The translations under genes and the position numbers were made by a program. From assembly GCA_029204225.1 (NCBI GenBank), contig MU832083.1, forward strand, positions 1 through 64,000: a DNA stretch of 64,000 nt, in the 5' to 3' direction. This stretch comes from Diphasiastrum complanatum (Eukaryota; Streptophyta; Lycopodiopsida; Lycopodiales; Lycopodiaceae). The notes beneath the pieces were generated by a model that saw nothing but the letters and a program-made list of their open reading frames with translations, did no database searches and was not told where the DNA came from. Shown here piece after piece: positions 1 through 14,575 of this stretch (positions within the stretch are counted from its first letter, which is position 1; every line of letters begins with the position of its first letter).

Positions 1-1139
1 GGTTTCCACTTTGAAAAGTGACCTGATATTTTACAGCATTCCTAGGTTGCTTTTTCAGTTTATTCCATGCTTGTACATGGTTTTTGTTTTCTGAAATGTC
101 GTAAGAAGAGCCCTATCGGCTATGCTTCGATGACAATGTAGTTCTGCCAATGATTTTGTAGACAATCCATCTAGATAGTAGGTGGAATGTCATGAGAAAC
201 AATCAATAATTATTTTTAATCTAACGTATGTAGCAAGAATGTTTCGGTTTTGTAACCTTCTTGTTAAGACCTTGAGATGTACTAGGTATGTGTCATACAG
301 ATATGGGGCTACACCCCGGAGCAGCTGGAGCGGTGAGGGGTGGCTACAACAAGTAGCCTACCGTTGGATGATGAATACCCATACGTAGCATTTTGTAGTT
401 CTACGATGGAGATTCAAAAACATTTTAGAAGCCTTGCTATGGCTCAGAATTGGGCTTTTCTCAACCAAACCGGATGGTGCCACATGTTTGCTATCACTCA
501 CAACAAATGTTACGGCTATTCTACAACTGCTGGCAAACAGGAAACTTTGAAAATCATTTTTATTTTCACTTGGATGCTCCTTTATGTGGCTGACTGGAGG
601 TTTTAGCTTCAAGGAGGTCTTCACCAGTGCACCACTCATTGGGCTATGAGATACACATGCTTGCATAATTGAAGTTCTATATTCAAAAGTACAACAAACG
701 AAATATAAGAATTGAGTTATCATGTTTAAAAATACAATCAACTGGAAGGAGAAGATAAATCTAACATACAAAAGTGAAGAAGACAATGTAATACATGAAA
801 ATTTAACCCCTACCATATAAGCCAATAGGCTAAATTTTTTATTATAATTCTCAATAACCTACTTATGGAAGTTTCTTTTGCCATATATCAACAACACAGG
901 TGTTATGTCCACGTCCGGAATTTAGGATTCAATATGATCCTAGACTTGGATACACGGTACTCCAGTGCTCGAGATTATTGGTTACGCCACATCATACTGG
1001 ACGAGACCCGTAAAGTAATTAATAACCTTGTGAGGCCTAGACATACTAATTGGCATGATTGCATGCATAGCGTGGTATGTGCCAACATATCTATTGGAAA
1101 CTCACCCTACTACATCATTTATTTGGTGTTTCATTGTCA
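1..1139. other. No recognised gene
   Basis: AT-rich sequence with only short ORFs on both strands (up to about 168 codons) that show no family motif, no convincing splice structure and no codon bias. I see no RNA gene. It most likely consists of decayed retroelement sequence, since the next stretch has a primer binding site and a copia protease relic. Confidence 0.4.
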
Positions 1140-1306
1140 CGTTCTGTCACTCTACTCTTGCTTCCTATTCCTTGGCTCGGGGGTGAAGCTTCTGGAGATT
1201 GATCAGTTGCTTCTACTTGTTGGGTCGTTTCTCCACAATGTGTTCTCTTGTGTTTTGTCTTGTAAGCAGGATCTTGAGGAGCTTTCCCTTACATTGGTAT
1301 CAAAGC
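1140..1306 (+). mobile_element. Decayed LTR end with tRNA-Met primer binding site
   Basis: The motif TGGTATCAAAGC at 1,295-1,306 is the classic plant retrotransposon primer binding site complementary to the 3' end of initiator tRNA-Met. Upstream sequence is T-rich, as expected of a 3' LTR segment, but the LTR start cannot be placed. A copia protease relic lies about 500 bases downstream on the same strand, so this is probably the 5' end of the same dead copia element. Confidence 0.45.
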
Positions 1307-1789
1307 AAGGCTTACGAAGATCGGAGAACTTGGAGTGGTATTGCTTTTTGTCGTATTTTTGGTGTGGATAAATTGATATTCTCTACATATTTTGCTATGA
1401 GCATACCAAGATTTCAAGTTGGTTGAGCATGCATAGTAAATTCGGCTTGTGTTATTACAAGCACATTAACTAATCAATGTATGAAGTTAGAACTAGTTTT
1501 AACTAGAATGTGGGCATTATTGAAAATTTAGAAAATGGCAACCAAACCATACCAGTTTCCATTCTCTCTATACATAACCTCTCTCTAAAGTCAAATTTCT
1601 TAAAGGGCCCCATTTCGAGCCCATATTTTTCCTGATGTTTTACATTTCAAGAATTCAACAGCGAGTGGTCTTAGTAGAGTAGCATTCAAGCTAACAATTT
1701 TGATTTATTCCAACACAAAATATAATACAAGGTTCTTTGTGGGTGCTGAGTGTAACGATCTAACAAATTCTCATTAATAGTATATTTAA

Positions 1790-1990
1790 TCTAGTGCAAC
1801 ACAACATATGACATCGTGGCTCAAGGAGCTCTCCGATTCAAGTCATGAAGAACTATTTACCTTGGTGACTCTAGTACATACATGGTCAAGGAACAAGGAA
1901 CAAGGAACAATAATGAGCTTTCAAGGTGATAGATCAAAACTCATCTATGAAGTTTTGTATGTTTCCAATCTGAACAAGAACTTATTACCA
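1790..1990 (+). pseudogene. Copia protease-to-integrase relic
   Basis: The translation from 1,808 contains GTIMSFQGDRSKLIYEVLY followed by VSNLNKNLL. In Ty1/copia polyproteins this pattern (a G..I....G....I..VLYVP.L..NLLS block) follows the aspartic protease and precedes the integrase zinc finger. No DSG catalytic motif is present in the readable part, and the frame runs on into unrelated sequence after LLPFD. It is a short dead fragment, probably of the element whose primer site lies at 1,295. Confidence 0.55.
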
Positions 1991-2403
1991 TTTGATTGCA
2001 CCTATATTAGTGGTGAGGCGTTTCATCTTCTCCTCCCATGCTTTCTTGCACTCTCTTCCCACGCTTGCTTGCACTCTCCTCCTTCTACTCTTCTGGCAAG
2101 ACAGTTTTGGAGCTCTCTGCGCCCTCCCTCCTATGTTTGGAGACGGTTCTTACTATGCACATGATATGTGTATTCAACTCTTCTTTATTCTTGTTATCAG
2201 AACGTGTATTAAGCAAGCATATTGCATAAGCTTTGGAAGGCGCCCTTTCGCTGCCTATTGCATCGCAGTATAGGTTATTGCTTTTAATAAAGAGTTCGTA
2301 TGAGGTACCATGTTTGCTATATGGCAATCGTTGCTCAGATATGGTTTTCTTGCATCCATTCATATGTGTTTATGCATCGTTGGCTAAGGTGATTTTCTAT
2401 GCC

Positions 2404-2499
2404 ATCGCTGGCCAGACGTCTTGTTTAAAAATGAATACCATCAATCGCTGGCCAGACATCTTGTTTAAAAATGAATACCATCAATCGTTGGCCAGAAAC
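2404..2499 (+). repeat. 40-bp tandem repeat
   Basis: Two nearly identical 40-bp units begin at 2,404 and 2,444 (ATCGCTGGCCAGAC...), and a partial third begins at 2,484 with ATCGTTGGCC. Looser copies of the ATCG(C/T)TGG core occur through 2,200-2,600, and in inverse orientation near 9,500. No coding function is seen. Confidence 0.8.
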
Positions 2500-2642
2500 A
2501 TATTTGGTAGACAATATACATTGCCAATCGCTGCTCTATAGGGTATATATGATCTGCCCAATCGCGATCCCACAAGCTATCGTTGACCAGAGGAGAGTTT
2601 GCTCTCTTTATGTATGCTTGCATGTGAGATACATGAGGTACC

Positions 2643-3342
2643 TGACAAAATTTTACAGCAAAATGAATCCCAATCAATCCTAAAAGTGATGGAGGATGCA
2701 CAAATAAAAGATCTAGATCCAAACTATGAGCTAGAATCAAGACTAGTTACGAAAACTAGCAAATTTGGCATTTAACTCCACATTAGGCACATAGATTTGA
2801 TCAAATGAACCAAAGTAAAGTATAGCAAGCTTCTCAGACCTGTAAAAATGTTCATTACCTTCCAAACCAAGCAATTAATGCATAAGAAAACTCACATCCA
2901 ATAGCTAGAACTCGCCACCAAAAGACAATGATGATAGAAGTGGAAAAACTCGATTTTTCTTGATATTTGGATGGAAATCCCATCATACATTTATACTTTT
3001 CAAGCTCAGATCTGAGCATATTAGGGCACCTCTAAACTTATCATACCCTAATCCTAACAACTACCCTAATAGGTCATTGGATCCATCCTAACTTGGGGTC
3101 AAGATCTCGAGATCCAAAAACAATGTAAAACATGCCATTTTTAGATCCTAGAATTTCTCTAGCCTATCCAAACACATTTTTGCCTCATTTCAAAGATACT
3201 ATCACAATTTAATATGAGGAATGAACTTATTGGAAAGCATCCTATGTGATTTGGCACGTGTGGCATCTATTTACATGGCCATCTTGCCAATTACAATGCA
3301 TGTGACCAAAATTGGTCAAGCTAGAATTGTGAAATTTCAATG
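2643..3342 (-). mobile_element. Copia A 3' LTR
   Basis: This 700-base block matches 9,650-10,348 over its whole length in inverse orientation, with scattered substitutions. On the minus strand it follows a purine-rich tract (GTGAGGAGGAG at about 3,343-3,354), the expected polypurine tract, and ends TTTTGTCA. The bases just outside the end are GGTACC (2,637-2,642). GGTAC also lies immediately outside the partner LTR at 9,645-9,649, which makes a credible 5-bp target-site duplication for one insertion whose halves are now apart. Confidence 0.8.
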
Positions 3343-3354
3343 CTCCTCCTCACA

Positions 3355-5036
3355 ATCTAGCTAGATGATAACATAGCTTTACTAATTAAGCCAAGGGCTG
3401 ATCTAAGCTTCAAAAAAGCATTCTTTTGAAGAGGCTTTGTCAATATACCAGCTATGAATTCTTCACTTGAAACATGCTCCAATGAGACCTCCTTAGCTTG
3501 GACCTTTTCTCTTACAAAGTGGTGAGCAATCTCTATGTGTTTGCTCCTTGCATGGTAGATTGGATTGGATGCTAGGTGTTGGGCTGAGATGTTGTCATTG
3601 TAGATGAGTGGAATGACACTTGATCTGATCACTTAGAGCTCCTCAAGCAACCTCTTGATCCATAGTACTTCCTTGGTTGTAGTTGTTAGAGCCTTGTACT
3701 CAGCCTCGGTTGATGAAAGAGATTTTGTTTCTTGCTTCTTTGATAGCCAAGAAACCACACCTTCTCCAAAGGCACTTGTTGACTTTCTATCCTTCTTGTC
3801 CCCTACAAAATCTAAATCACTAAAAGCATGCAAGTTAATGGATTCACCTCTATATCTAGTGTGCCCGAGATGTATCTCAATATTCTTTTGGCACATTTCC
3901 ATGGATAACTAATGGATCTTGCATATTTTGACTAAGCTTAAAAACATTATAGCAAATCAGGTCTTGTTATGTTTATCCACATTAAGGAGCCAATAAGTTG
4001 CCTATAAAGAGTGATGTCCTTGAAGGATCTTTCATCATCTTTATTATTCACTTTTACATCATGCTCCATAGGAGTATCTACATGCTTGCATCCATGCATG
4101 TTAAATCCATTGAGTAATGAAATGGCATACTTAGATTGACAAATGAAGACATAATCTAAAGATCTAAGTACTTCCATACCCAAAATGAAGTGCAAAAGCC
4201 CGAGATCTACCATCTTGAACTCTTTGGATAGATCTAGCTTAGTTTTCTCAACACCTTCTAAATCATCTCCACTAAGTATGATATCATCAACATAAAGTAA
4301 TAAAAGTATAATGCCTTTTGCACTAAATCTTATGTACAAAGTGGGATCATACTCACTAGGAGTAAATCCAATAGAGATAAGAAAAGTATTGAGCCTTGTG
4401 TTCCAAGTTCTAGAAGCTTGTTTCAAACCATACAAACTCCTCTTGAGATGACACACATTGTCTTCCATACCTTGCTTGATGAAGCCCTTAGGCTGCTCCA
4501 TGAATATATCTTATTCCAAATGACCATTTAAGAAAGCATTTGACACATCCATTTGAAACAATAACCAATCAAAGTGAGAAGCAAGAGCAATGATTAGTTT
4601 TATGGTGACCATCTTTGCCACAGGTGCAAAGGTCCCATCATAATCTATGCCCTTTGATTGAGCATACCCCTTGGCTACAAGCCTTGCCTTGTGCTTAGAA
4701 CCACTCCCATCTAATTCAACTTGAGCTTAAAAACCCACTTACATACAATTACATTCCTATCCAAAGGTAGATCAATAAGCATCCAAGTATCATTCTCCAT
4801 CAATGCATTGTACTCATCACACATAGCTTGCCGCTCCTTTGATTCTAAAGCTTTACTAACATTTGAAGGCTCTTCAAAAGATGTGATGAAGGCATAAGAA
4901 GAAGTACTTCCCTCGGCTTGCTTACCCTTGTCCTTGTCTATGAGCCTTAATGGCTCCATCCTTGACCTTGTGGATCTTCTTGGTGTGCTTGGTGTTATTG
5001 GTGTTCTTGGTTCTAGCTCCTCCTCATGATGAAGCT
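3355..5036 (-). pseudogene. Copia A pol 3' half: RT and RNase H
   Basis: Minus-strand Ty1/copia polyprotein, reading from 5,036 leftwards. In order: the PRRSTR-type linker after integrase (about 4,960-5,010); the RT start with CDEYNALMENDTWML and CKWVFKLK (4,959-4,711); a frameshifted stretch near 4,500-4,710; the RT core with MEQPKGF, YGLKQASRTW and an intact catalytic YVDD (4,501-3,947); then RNase H with STEAEYKAL, HARSKHIEI and the end motif GILTKPLQK (3,902-3,357). Stops and frameshifts interrupt it, so it is not functional. It stops abruptly at 5,036. The missing gag-integrase half sits at 11,156-12,850 in the opposite orientation. Confidence 0.88.
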
Positions 5037-5672
5037 CATCCGCTAGTAAGCGCGACCATTGTAAAGCCTGATAAGGCCATAAATAGAGAGATAGACATGC
5101 AAGCTAGTAAGTTGCACAAATTGTTCGTAAGAGATAGAAACTCTCTTGCGGTAATGCACTGTGTGGTATGCCAGACAACACCCACAAATCATTGCTGTAA
5201 TATAGATGCTCTTTATCTTCTTGCATAAGTGTACAATGTATGAATGTTATATGCTTGCTCATTGTTCATAAGATTAGCCGTTAATTTCTATTCTACCCAA
5301 AGGCTCACTCTTATTTGAATGCTTATCAGTATCAGAGTTAGATCGACAGTGTCTTGTCTAAAGCTTGGAAGAGGATAGATCTTAGTATGCAGCAGTTGTT
5401 GTGGCTAAGAGTTTGTCTCTATCTAGGTACAATAGGAATCAAAATCATGATTCAGAGGTCCCAACAGCCTTGAAGGTATATCCCTTTTCCAAGTTTCCTA
5501 TAGCTCATCCTTTTGGTGTAAGTTGCATCATGGAGAGGGCATTAGGCTTTGTAGTATGTAGATTAGTTTTCTTTTTATGAAGTGAGCCATTGACCCATAG
5601 GATATGTAAAGAGTGATGAAAATGTGAAGATGACCTTTAAAGTCATGAAAACCTCAAAGACTTGTCAAATAT
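5037..5672 (+). mobile_element. Copia B LTR end plus leader, displaced copy
   Basis: This block is an inverted match of about 13,756-14,382. It carries a TATA-like TATAAATAGAGAG near 5,083, LTR sequence, and a degenerate primer site (AGTATCAGAG near 5,328-5,337) followed by leader or early gag sequence. The match begins sharply at 5,037, where copia A ends. The homologous stretch in the other copy extends about 180 bases further into the LTR (14,382-14,560), so sequence was lost at this junction. I infer it once adjoined the copia B 3' region that now begins at about 12,855. Confidence 0.75.
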
Positions 5673-8819
<3,147 letters not shown>

Positions 8820-9281
8820 TGGTAGGACATTGGCTGTTGTCATAGTGCATAGATCCTGAGATGCACAAGAAATGTATAAGTATCATGTAAAGAAAATGCA
8901 TAGAGAAAGTGTGCTCTAGTGATTTTTAAGGCATGATGTCTTCAACAAAGCTGACTTTAAGGGAGGGTGTTGGAAATAATATTGAGTAATGCCACTTTGT
9001 TGGCTATTGATGGACATACTTGAGATGTACTCAGTAACGTAAATGTGGTGAAGGCCCAATGTGCCTCTAAATGGAGTAAGTTACTTTAGGGCCCTTCTAA
9101 TGTGAATGGGGCTAATGCTAAGAGGTTATTTGTGAGGATGCATAACCTCCTCCTCCTCCCTCTCTCATGTTCAGTTCATTCTCTCTTTCATTGTATGGTG
9201 CAACATTATTGAATACAAGCATTGTGTTGTCTTTCTCTCTCTCTTGTCTACAATGGCTTGAATCTGCTTCTGATTTCAACA
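8820..9281 (+). mobile_element. Copia C 3' end with LTR
   Basis: A degraded RNase H C-terminus (a DVFNKADFKGG-like end) runs into a polypurine tract, AAGGGAGGG, at about 8,959-8,967. The LTR follows at 8,968-9,281: it starts TGTTGGAAA and ends TTTCAACA, short terminal inverted repeats that match each other exactly over 8 bases apart from one inner base. This is the standard TG...CA copia LTR. The rest of the element upstream is missing or unrecognisable. Confidence 0.65.
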
Positions 9282-9649
9282 TAACAGTGTACCTCTTGCA
9301 TGGTAAACGTTCAGATAGTAGAGATCATACCTTTTCTTTTAGTATGTTGGAAACCAATGATATAAAACTTAAAACTCATGCAACCTTGCTACTATACTGT
9401 TGAAAGCCAAATATGATGGCAAATATAGTTATGACATATATGTATCTCAAGTGCTCATTGTGATAATACAAACCATCAAGAGAGCTCATCGTTGGAAAGT
9501 GGAATGAGAAAGATATACTAGCTCATCGCTGGTCCATCGCGATATACTTCTCCATACCAAATTATCTAGAGAGCTACCCTACTATATGTAGGATAGTATG
9601 CTGGATAGGCAGCGTTGAGCCGCGTTGAGCACTCTTGAAGAGTGGGTAC

Positions 9650-10348
9650 TATTGAAATTTCACAATTCTAGCTTGACCAATTTTGTCACATTCATTGTGA
9701 TTGGCAAGATGGCCATGTTAATAGATGCCACACGTGCCAAATCACATAGGATGCTTTCCAATAAGTTCATTCCTCATATTACATTGTGATAGCATCTTTG
9801 AAATGAGGCAAAAATGTGTTTGGATAGGCTTAAGAAATTCTAGGATCTAAAAATAGCATGTTTTACATTGTTTTTGGATCTCAAGATCTTGACCCCAAGT
9901 TAGGGTGGATCCAATGACCTATTAGGGTAGATGTTAGGGTTAGGGTATGATAGGTTCAGAGTTTCCCTAATATGCTCAGATCTGAGCTTGAAAAGTATAA
10001 ATGTATGATGGGATTTCCATCCAAATATCAAGAAAAATCGAGTTTTCCCACTTCTATCATCATTGTCTTTTGGTGGCGAGTTCTAGCTATTGGATGTGAG
10101 TGTTCTTATGTATTAATTGCTTGGTTTGGAAGGTACTAAACCTGTTTATAGGTATGAGAAGCTGTCTATACTTTACTTTGGTTCATTTCATCAAATCTAT
10201 GTGCCTAATGTGAAGTTAAATGTCAAAGTTGCTAGTTTTGGTATGTAGTCTTGATTCTAGCTCATAGTTTGGATCTAGATCTTTTATTTGTGCATCCTCC
10301 ATCACTTTTAGGATTTATTGGGATTCATTTTGTTGTAAAATTTTGTCA
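9650..10348 (+). mobile_element. Copia A 5' LTR
   Basis: This is the partner of the LTR at 2,643-3,342, matching end to end in inverse orientation. The primer binding site follows immediately at 10,349, which identifies this as the 5' LTR. GGTAC lies just outside at 9,645-9,649, as it does outside the other LTR. Internal features include a TATA-like AGTATAAATG near 9,995. Confidence 0.82.
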
Positions 10349-10360
10349 TGGTATCAGAGG
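10349..10360 (+). promoter_or_regulatory. Copia A primer binding site
   Basis: TGGTATCAGAGG directly follows the LTR end (TTTTGTCA). It matches the 3' end of initiator tRNA-Met, used to prime minus-strand cDNA in plant copia elements. A leader of about 800 bases follows before gag. Confidence 0.85.
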
Positions 10361-11155
10361 CTAATCAAAAGTGAGCTTTAGATTTGATTTTCTCAAGCTT
10401 AGATCCTAGATTTGAGTAGTATTGGCTTTGTCCTTGCTACTAGTTGCTAATCTAGTGATTGTACCTTCAAATTTGGTTTCATTTGAGTGATAATAGATCA
10501 AAGGGAACTTGTTTTGCTGATTTATAGCTGCAGGAACCAAGATTGACCCATTTCCATTCAACCAAACCAAATTAGAAAGTTCTTATGAGTTGAATCTTGG
10601 AGTACATGTCTCCTAGTAGAGATTTTCATAAGGATTTGAATGCCACCACTCTTTAAAAGTTTGGATCAGTTATTTGAGAGCTTAATTAGGTCGTTCTTAG
10701 GCTTCTTAAGGTCCTAAATTACACGTTTTAGTTTCAGATCAAGTGTTTTGATGATTTTTTTCATCTAGAAATGCAAAACTAGTGAAAATTGTGTTTCTAT
10801 TCTACTCAGTTTTGGATAGGTTTGTGATTGAATATGTCAATGTGATTCAACCTGAATTTAAGAGGATTTATTTGTAAGACATTTGTGTGTTATAAAATGC
10901 TTTTGGTTCAGTATAGGTGGATTCACCCTTCTTGTGAAGTCGAGATCAAAGATGAGACTAGTTTTGATCAAATCTATAGTAGATTTGGATCTAGTTTGGA
11001 TCTAGAAGATAGATTAAGCTCAAGATCACCTTAAATCTTGTTGAGAAATCAGAGAGTGATTCATCTCAGGTCCCAAAGAGAGTGGGATAGCTAGTAGTGA
11101 TCATATCTTGTACAATCTATCTTTTTTCTTTGAATCTATCTCCCTATCATTGAAG

Positions 11156-12850
11156 ATGGCATCTATAAGTGCCTATCTTTTGGATTCTAGTGATAGATTG
11201 AACTCTTCAAATTATTCAATTTGGAAGTTAAGAATGGAATCCATCCTTATCATGCAATATTTGATGGATATTGTGAATGGAGAGGAAGATGAGCCAATCC
11301 ATCCACAAGAAGCAACTAAATACAAGAAAAGGTGCAAGATTGCACTTCATTGTATTAAGATGAATGTTTCAAATGATTTTCTCAGAGAAGTAGGAGCATG
11401 TACCTCAGCCAAGAGGCTTGGGAGACTCTTCAAAAGATCTATGAGTCCAAGAATACCTCAAGGTTACTTTCCCTCAAGAACCAAGTTCTTCAATGCTTCC
11501 AAGGGAGGAGTGAGAGTGGACATCAATTTGTTTTGAGAGTAAAAGATTTGAACAAAGAGCTTACTTATGTTATTGAACCTATTAAAGAGAGTGAGCTTGT
11601 GCAAGTAGTTTTGAATGGCTTATGTAGTGATTTTACTAACCTTGTCCAAAGCTATGCCATAATGGGAAACTTGCCTACAATTGAAGACCTTCAAAGATCC
11701 ATTCCCTTATGCTTAGGATCATCCAAGAAGACTAAAATAGATGGTGTTCTCTTCATTCCTAGCATCAATGAGAATTTGCTTAGTGTTGCCAACTTTTAGA
11801 TCATGGTTTCATTGTGGAGTTCTCTACTAATGTATGCAACATCAAGAAAAGTAGGATGATCATAGCAAGGGGAACAAGGTTTGGGAGGCTATTTAAGCTT
11901 GATGCTTTTGTAAATCGTAACCAAGTTGTGATGGTAGCCGAGGAGACCAAGATGACCACATTTGACTTGTGGTACAAGAGGCTTGGTCACATCAACACCA
12001 AGTCCATGGAAGCTATGTGCAAGGAGGAGGTTGCTCTCGGCCTTCCAAGATCTTTGGCAAAGGAGGAACGGGTATCTGAAGCTTGTGCCTTGGCTAAGGC
12101 ACACAAGTTACCTTTTTCAAGCTCAATCACAAAGACAAGTCATCCTCTCAAGTTGATCCACTCGGATGTGCGTTTTGCTAACACAAAGAGCAATGGTGGA
12201 GCTACAATGTTTGTCACCTTTATAGATGACTACTCAAGATATGGATGGGTATATCTACTTTCCTCTAAAGCACATGTTTTTGAGAGTTTTGTAAAGTTCA
12301 AGACTTTTGTTGAAAAGCATCATAATCACAAGATCAAGTTCTTTAGAAGTGATAATGGAGGAGAATATATCTCCAATGAGTTTAAAGACTTTTGTGATCA
12401 AGAAGGGATCAAGGAGTTATCTTGACCCTACACTCCTCAACAAAATGGGGTGGCCGAGAGGAGAAATATGACACTATGTGAGTGTTCTAAAGCTCTAAGG
12501 TTAGATGCATGCCTACCTAAGTCTTTTTGGGGAGAAGCTCTCACGTGTGCTAACATCTTATGTAATAGAGTTCCATGTAGCTCTATAAATGGTAAAACAT
12601 CTTATGAGTTATTCTCAAAAGCTTGAAGGTGTTTGGATGCATTTGCTATGTACATGTCCCTTTGGACAAAAGAACCAAGGAGGATCCATCATCCATGAAG
12701 GCGATCATGGTAGGTTATGGCAATGCAAGCAAAGGTTACAAAATCTACATTCCCTCTTCTCAAAAGGTTGTCATTTCTAGAGATATCATTTTTGATGAGA
12801 CTAGAATGCATAAGCTTGAAGATGATTAATCTAACCACTCTATAGGAAGA
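11156..12850 (+). pseudogene. Copia A gag-integrase half
   Basis: Ty1/copia polyprotein, 5' half. Gag starts at MASISAYLLDSSDRLN (11,156) and carries the NYSIWKLRME block. A frameshift near 11,395 moves it to the frame of SQEAWETLQKIYES. The C-terminal gag, zinc knuckle and most of the protease are deleted near 11,700, where the frame joins a post-protease block ending INENLLSVANF. Integrase follows: LWYKRLGHIN, the catalytic core aspartates (IHSD, FRSDNGGEY) and the [13 protein letters not shown] glutamate block after a TGA at 12,423-12,425. The homology ends at about 12,850, just before the linker to RT. The missing RT-RNase H half is at 3,355-5,036 on the other strand. Confidence 0.88.
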
Positions 12851-12854
12851 GAGG

Positions 12855-13759
12855 TACCCGAGGTGTCTATACGGTCATGAAGGTTCTTTGGAGCGTGAGG
12901 CCTTTGGCAGGCAACCGCAGACAGATCGTAGCAGGGGCTTCTACGGTGCTCGGACGGTTCATCTTTTCAAGAGGAGAGAAACGTTGTGAACCGTAAGTGG
13001 TGGTCTTTGGTCTGAAGCTTCCTTCGTGGACTGCTTTGCGTTTGCTTCGTAGGTGACTGCAAGCTCCAGCTTGGCGGTTGCCTTTGGTTCACTTCGCATT
13101 GGACCGTAGGCTGGACTCTTACGCTTTGGCTTCGGTCATTGCCTTGGTCTTCGTATGTGGATTGCAAGTGTTGACTTGCGGTTTCCCCGATTTGGTTTCA
13201 TTTCGTTGCCTTGAACATCGAAACCGTTTGCAAGCCATATGTGAGGCTCCTTCGGTAGTTGTCGGTCTTTGCTAGTTGACCACAAGTGAGTACTTGCGGT
13301 TTTTTTCAGTTTGCCTTGGTTTCGTAATGAACTGCATTCTGGAGCCTTGCGGTTCTCTGGCAGTTTCCCTTGGATTCGTCATGGACCATATACTTTGCTT
13401 TGTGGTTGCCTTCGGTGGCCTTTGTTGCCTTCGTTGAAATCGTTGGCAATGCGGTTGCGGTTGTTTACGGTTTATGTCTGTGGGCAGTTTTTGTGTATTT
13501 CTGCAAGTAAGGCCTGTTGGCCCTTTACATGTATTTCTGTAGGTTTTGGTTCATAAGCTAGCAATGCTTTGTGGGTAGAAATTTCACATTTCTTCAGCTC
13601 CCTCTCAAAGCGTGGTAGTCTTATGATTCCTAAGCTAGCTCTTTGCCTTTCAAACAATCCCTTATCTAAGGGTTTTTTGAATATGTCAACAACCATCTGC
13701 TTGGTCAGAATGAACATACTTCTTAGCTCGTCCTTCTCAACCATGTCTCTATTTGACAA
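12855..13759 (-). pseudogene. Copia B RNase H end and 3' region, second copy
   Basis: This near-duplicate of about 14,570-15,470 lies in the same orientation. On the minus strand it contains the last part of RNase H (VEKDELRSMFILTKQMVVD, IFKKPLDKGLFERQRASLG) and an unusual 3' noncoding stretch full of CGGTT/ACCGCAA motifs. At 13,759/13,760 RNase H is joined directly to leader sequence of the next copy, so gag through RT is deleted. The left end meets copia A at about 12,850. Confidence 0.8.
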
Positions 13760-14575
13760 GTCTTTAAGGTTTTCATGACTTTAAAGGTCATCTTCACCAT
13801 TTTCATCAATCTTTACATATCCTATGGGTCGATGGCTCACTTTCATGAAAAGAAAACTAATCTACATACTACAAAGCCTAATGCCCTCTCCATGATGCAA
13901 CTTACACCAAAAGGATGAGCTATAGGAAACTTGGAAAAGGGATATACCTTCAAGGTTGTTGGGACCTCTGAATCATGATTTTGATTCCTATTCTACCTAG
14001 ATAGAGACAAACTCTTAGCCACAACAACTGCTACATACTAAGATCTATCCTCTTCCAAGCTTTAGACAAGACACTGTCAATCTAACTCTGATACTGATAA
14101 GCATTCAAATAAGAGTGAGCCTTTGTGCAGAATAGAAATTAACAGCTAATCTTATGAACAATGAGCAAGCATATAACATTCATACATTGTACACTTATGC
14201 AAGAAGATAAAGAGCATCTATATTACAACAATGATTTGTGGGTGCTGTCTGGCATACCAAACAGTGCATTACCGCAAGAGAGTTTCTATCTCTTACGAAC
14301 TATCTGTGCAACTTACTAGCTTGCATGTCTATCTCTCTATTTATGGCCTTATAAGGCTTTACAATGGTCGCGCTTACTAGCGGATGCTTTCGTCAACAAG
14401 TGGTAGCGGACTATTCCTTCATCAACACTGCGCAACCTTCATCTGTCATTCATCCTGTATTTATAGGAATAGAAGAATGGTTTGTGTCTAATCATTAAGG
14501 ATTACAAGATGCATCGCTTTTGCATCCATCTGTGAGCCGTATGTGACCGCAATCGCTTCCTTGTGGTGTCTCTGT
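13760..14575 (-). mobile_element. Copia B LTR and leader
   Basis: On the minus strand this runs from the 3' noncoding region (14,575) through LTR sequence with a TATA-like element (TATAAATAGAGAG, about 14,330-14,345) to a degenerate primer site (AGTATCAGAG, about 14,085-14,095) and a leader. It is shared between two copia B bodies: RT-RNase H at 15,193-16,271 lies upstream of it and a deleted body lies downstream. This looks like a tandem arrangement that shares one LTR. The LTR borders cannot be fixed precisely. Confidence 0.65.

Noticed and set aside
358-825. 155-codon minus-strand ORF
   Set aside because: Its composition is that of AT-rich noncoding DNA, with no domain and overlapping ORFs on the other strand.
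865-1371. 168-codon plus-strand ORF
   Set aside because: It has no motif, and it runs through a retrotransposon primer binding site, so it is a chance frame in LTR sequence.
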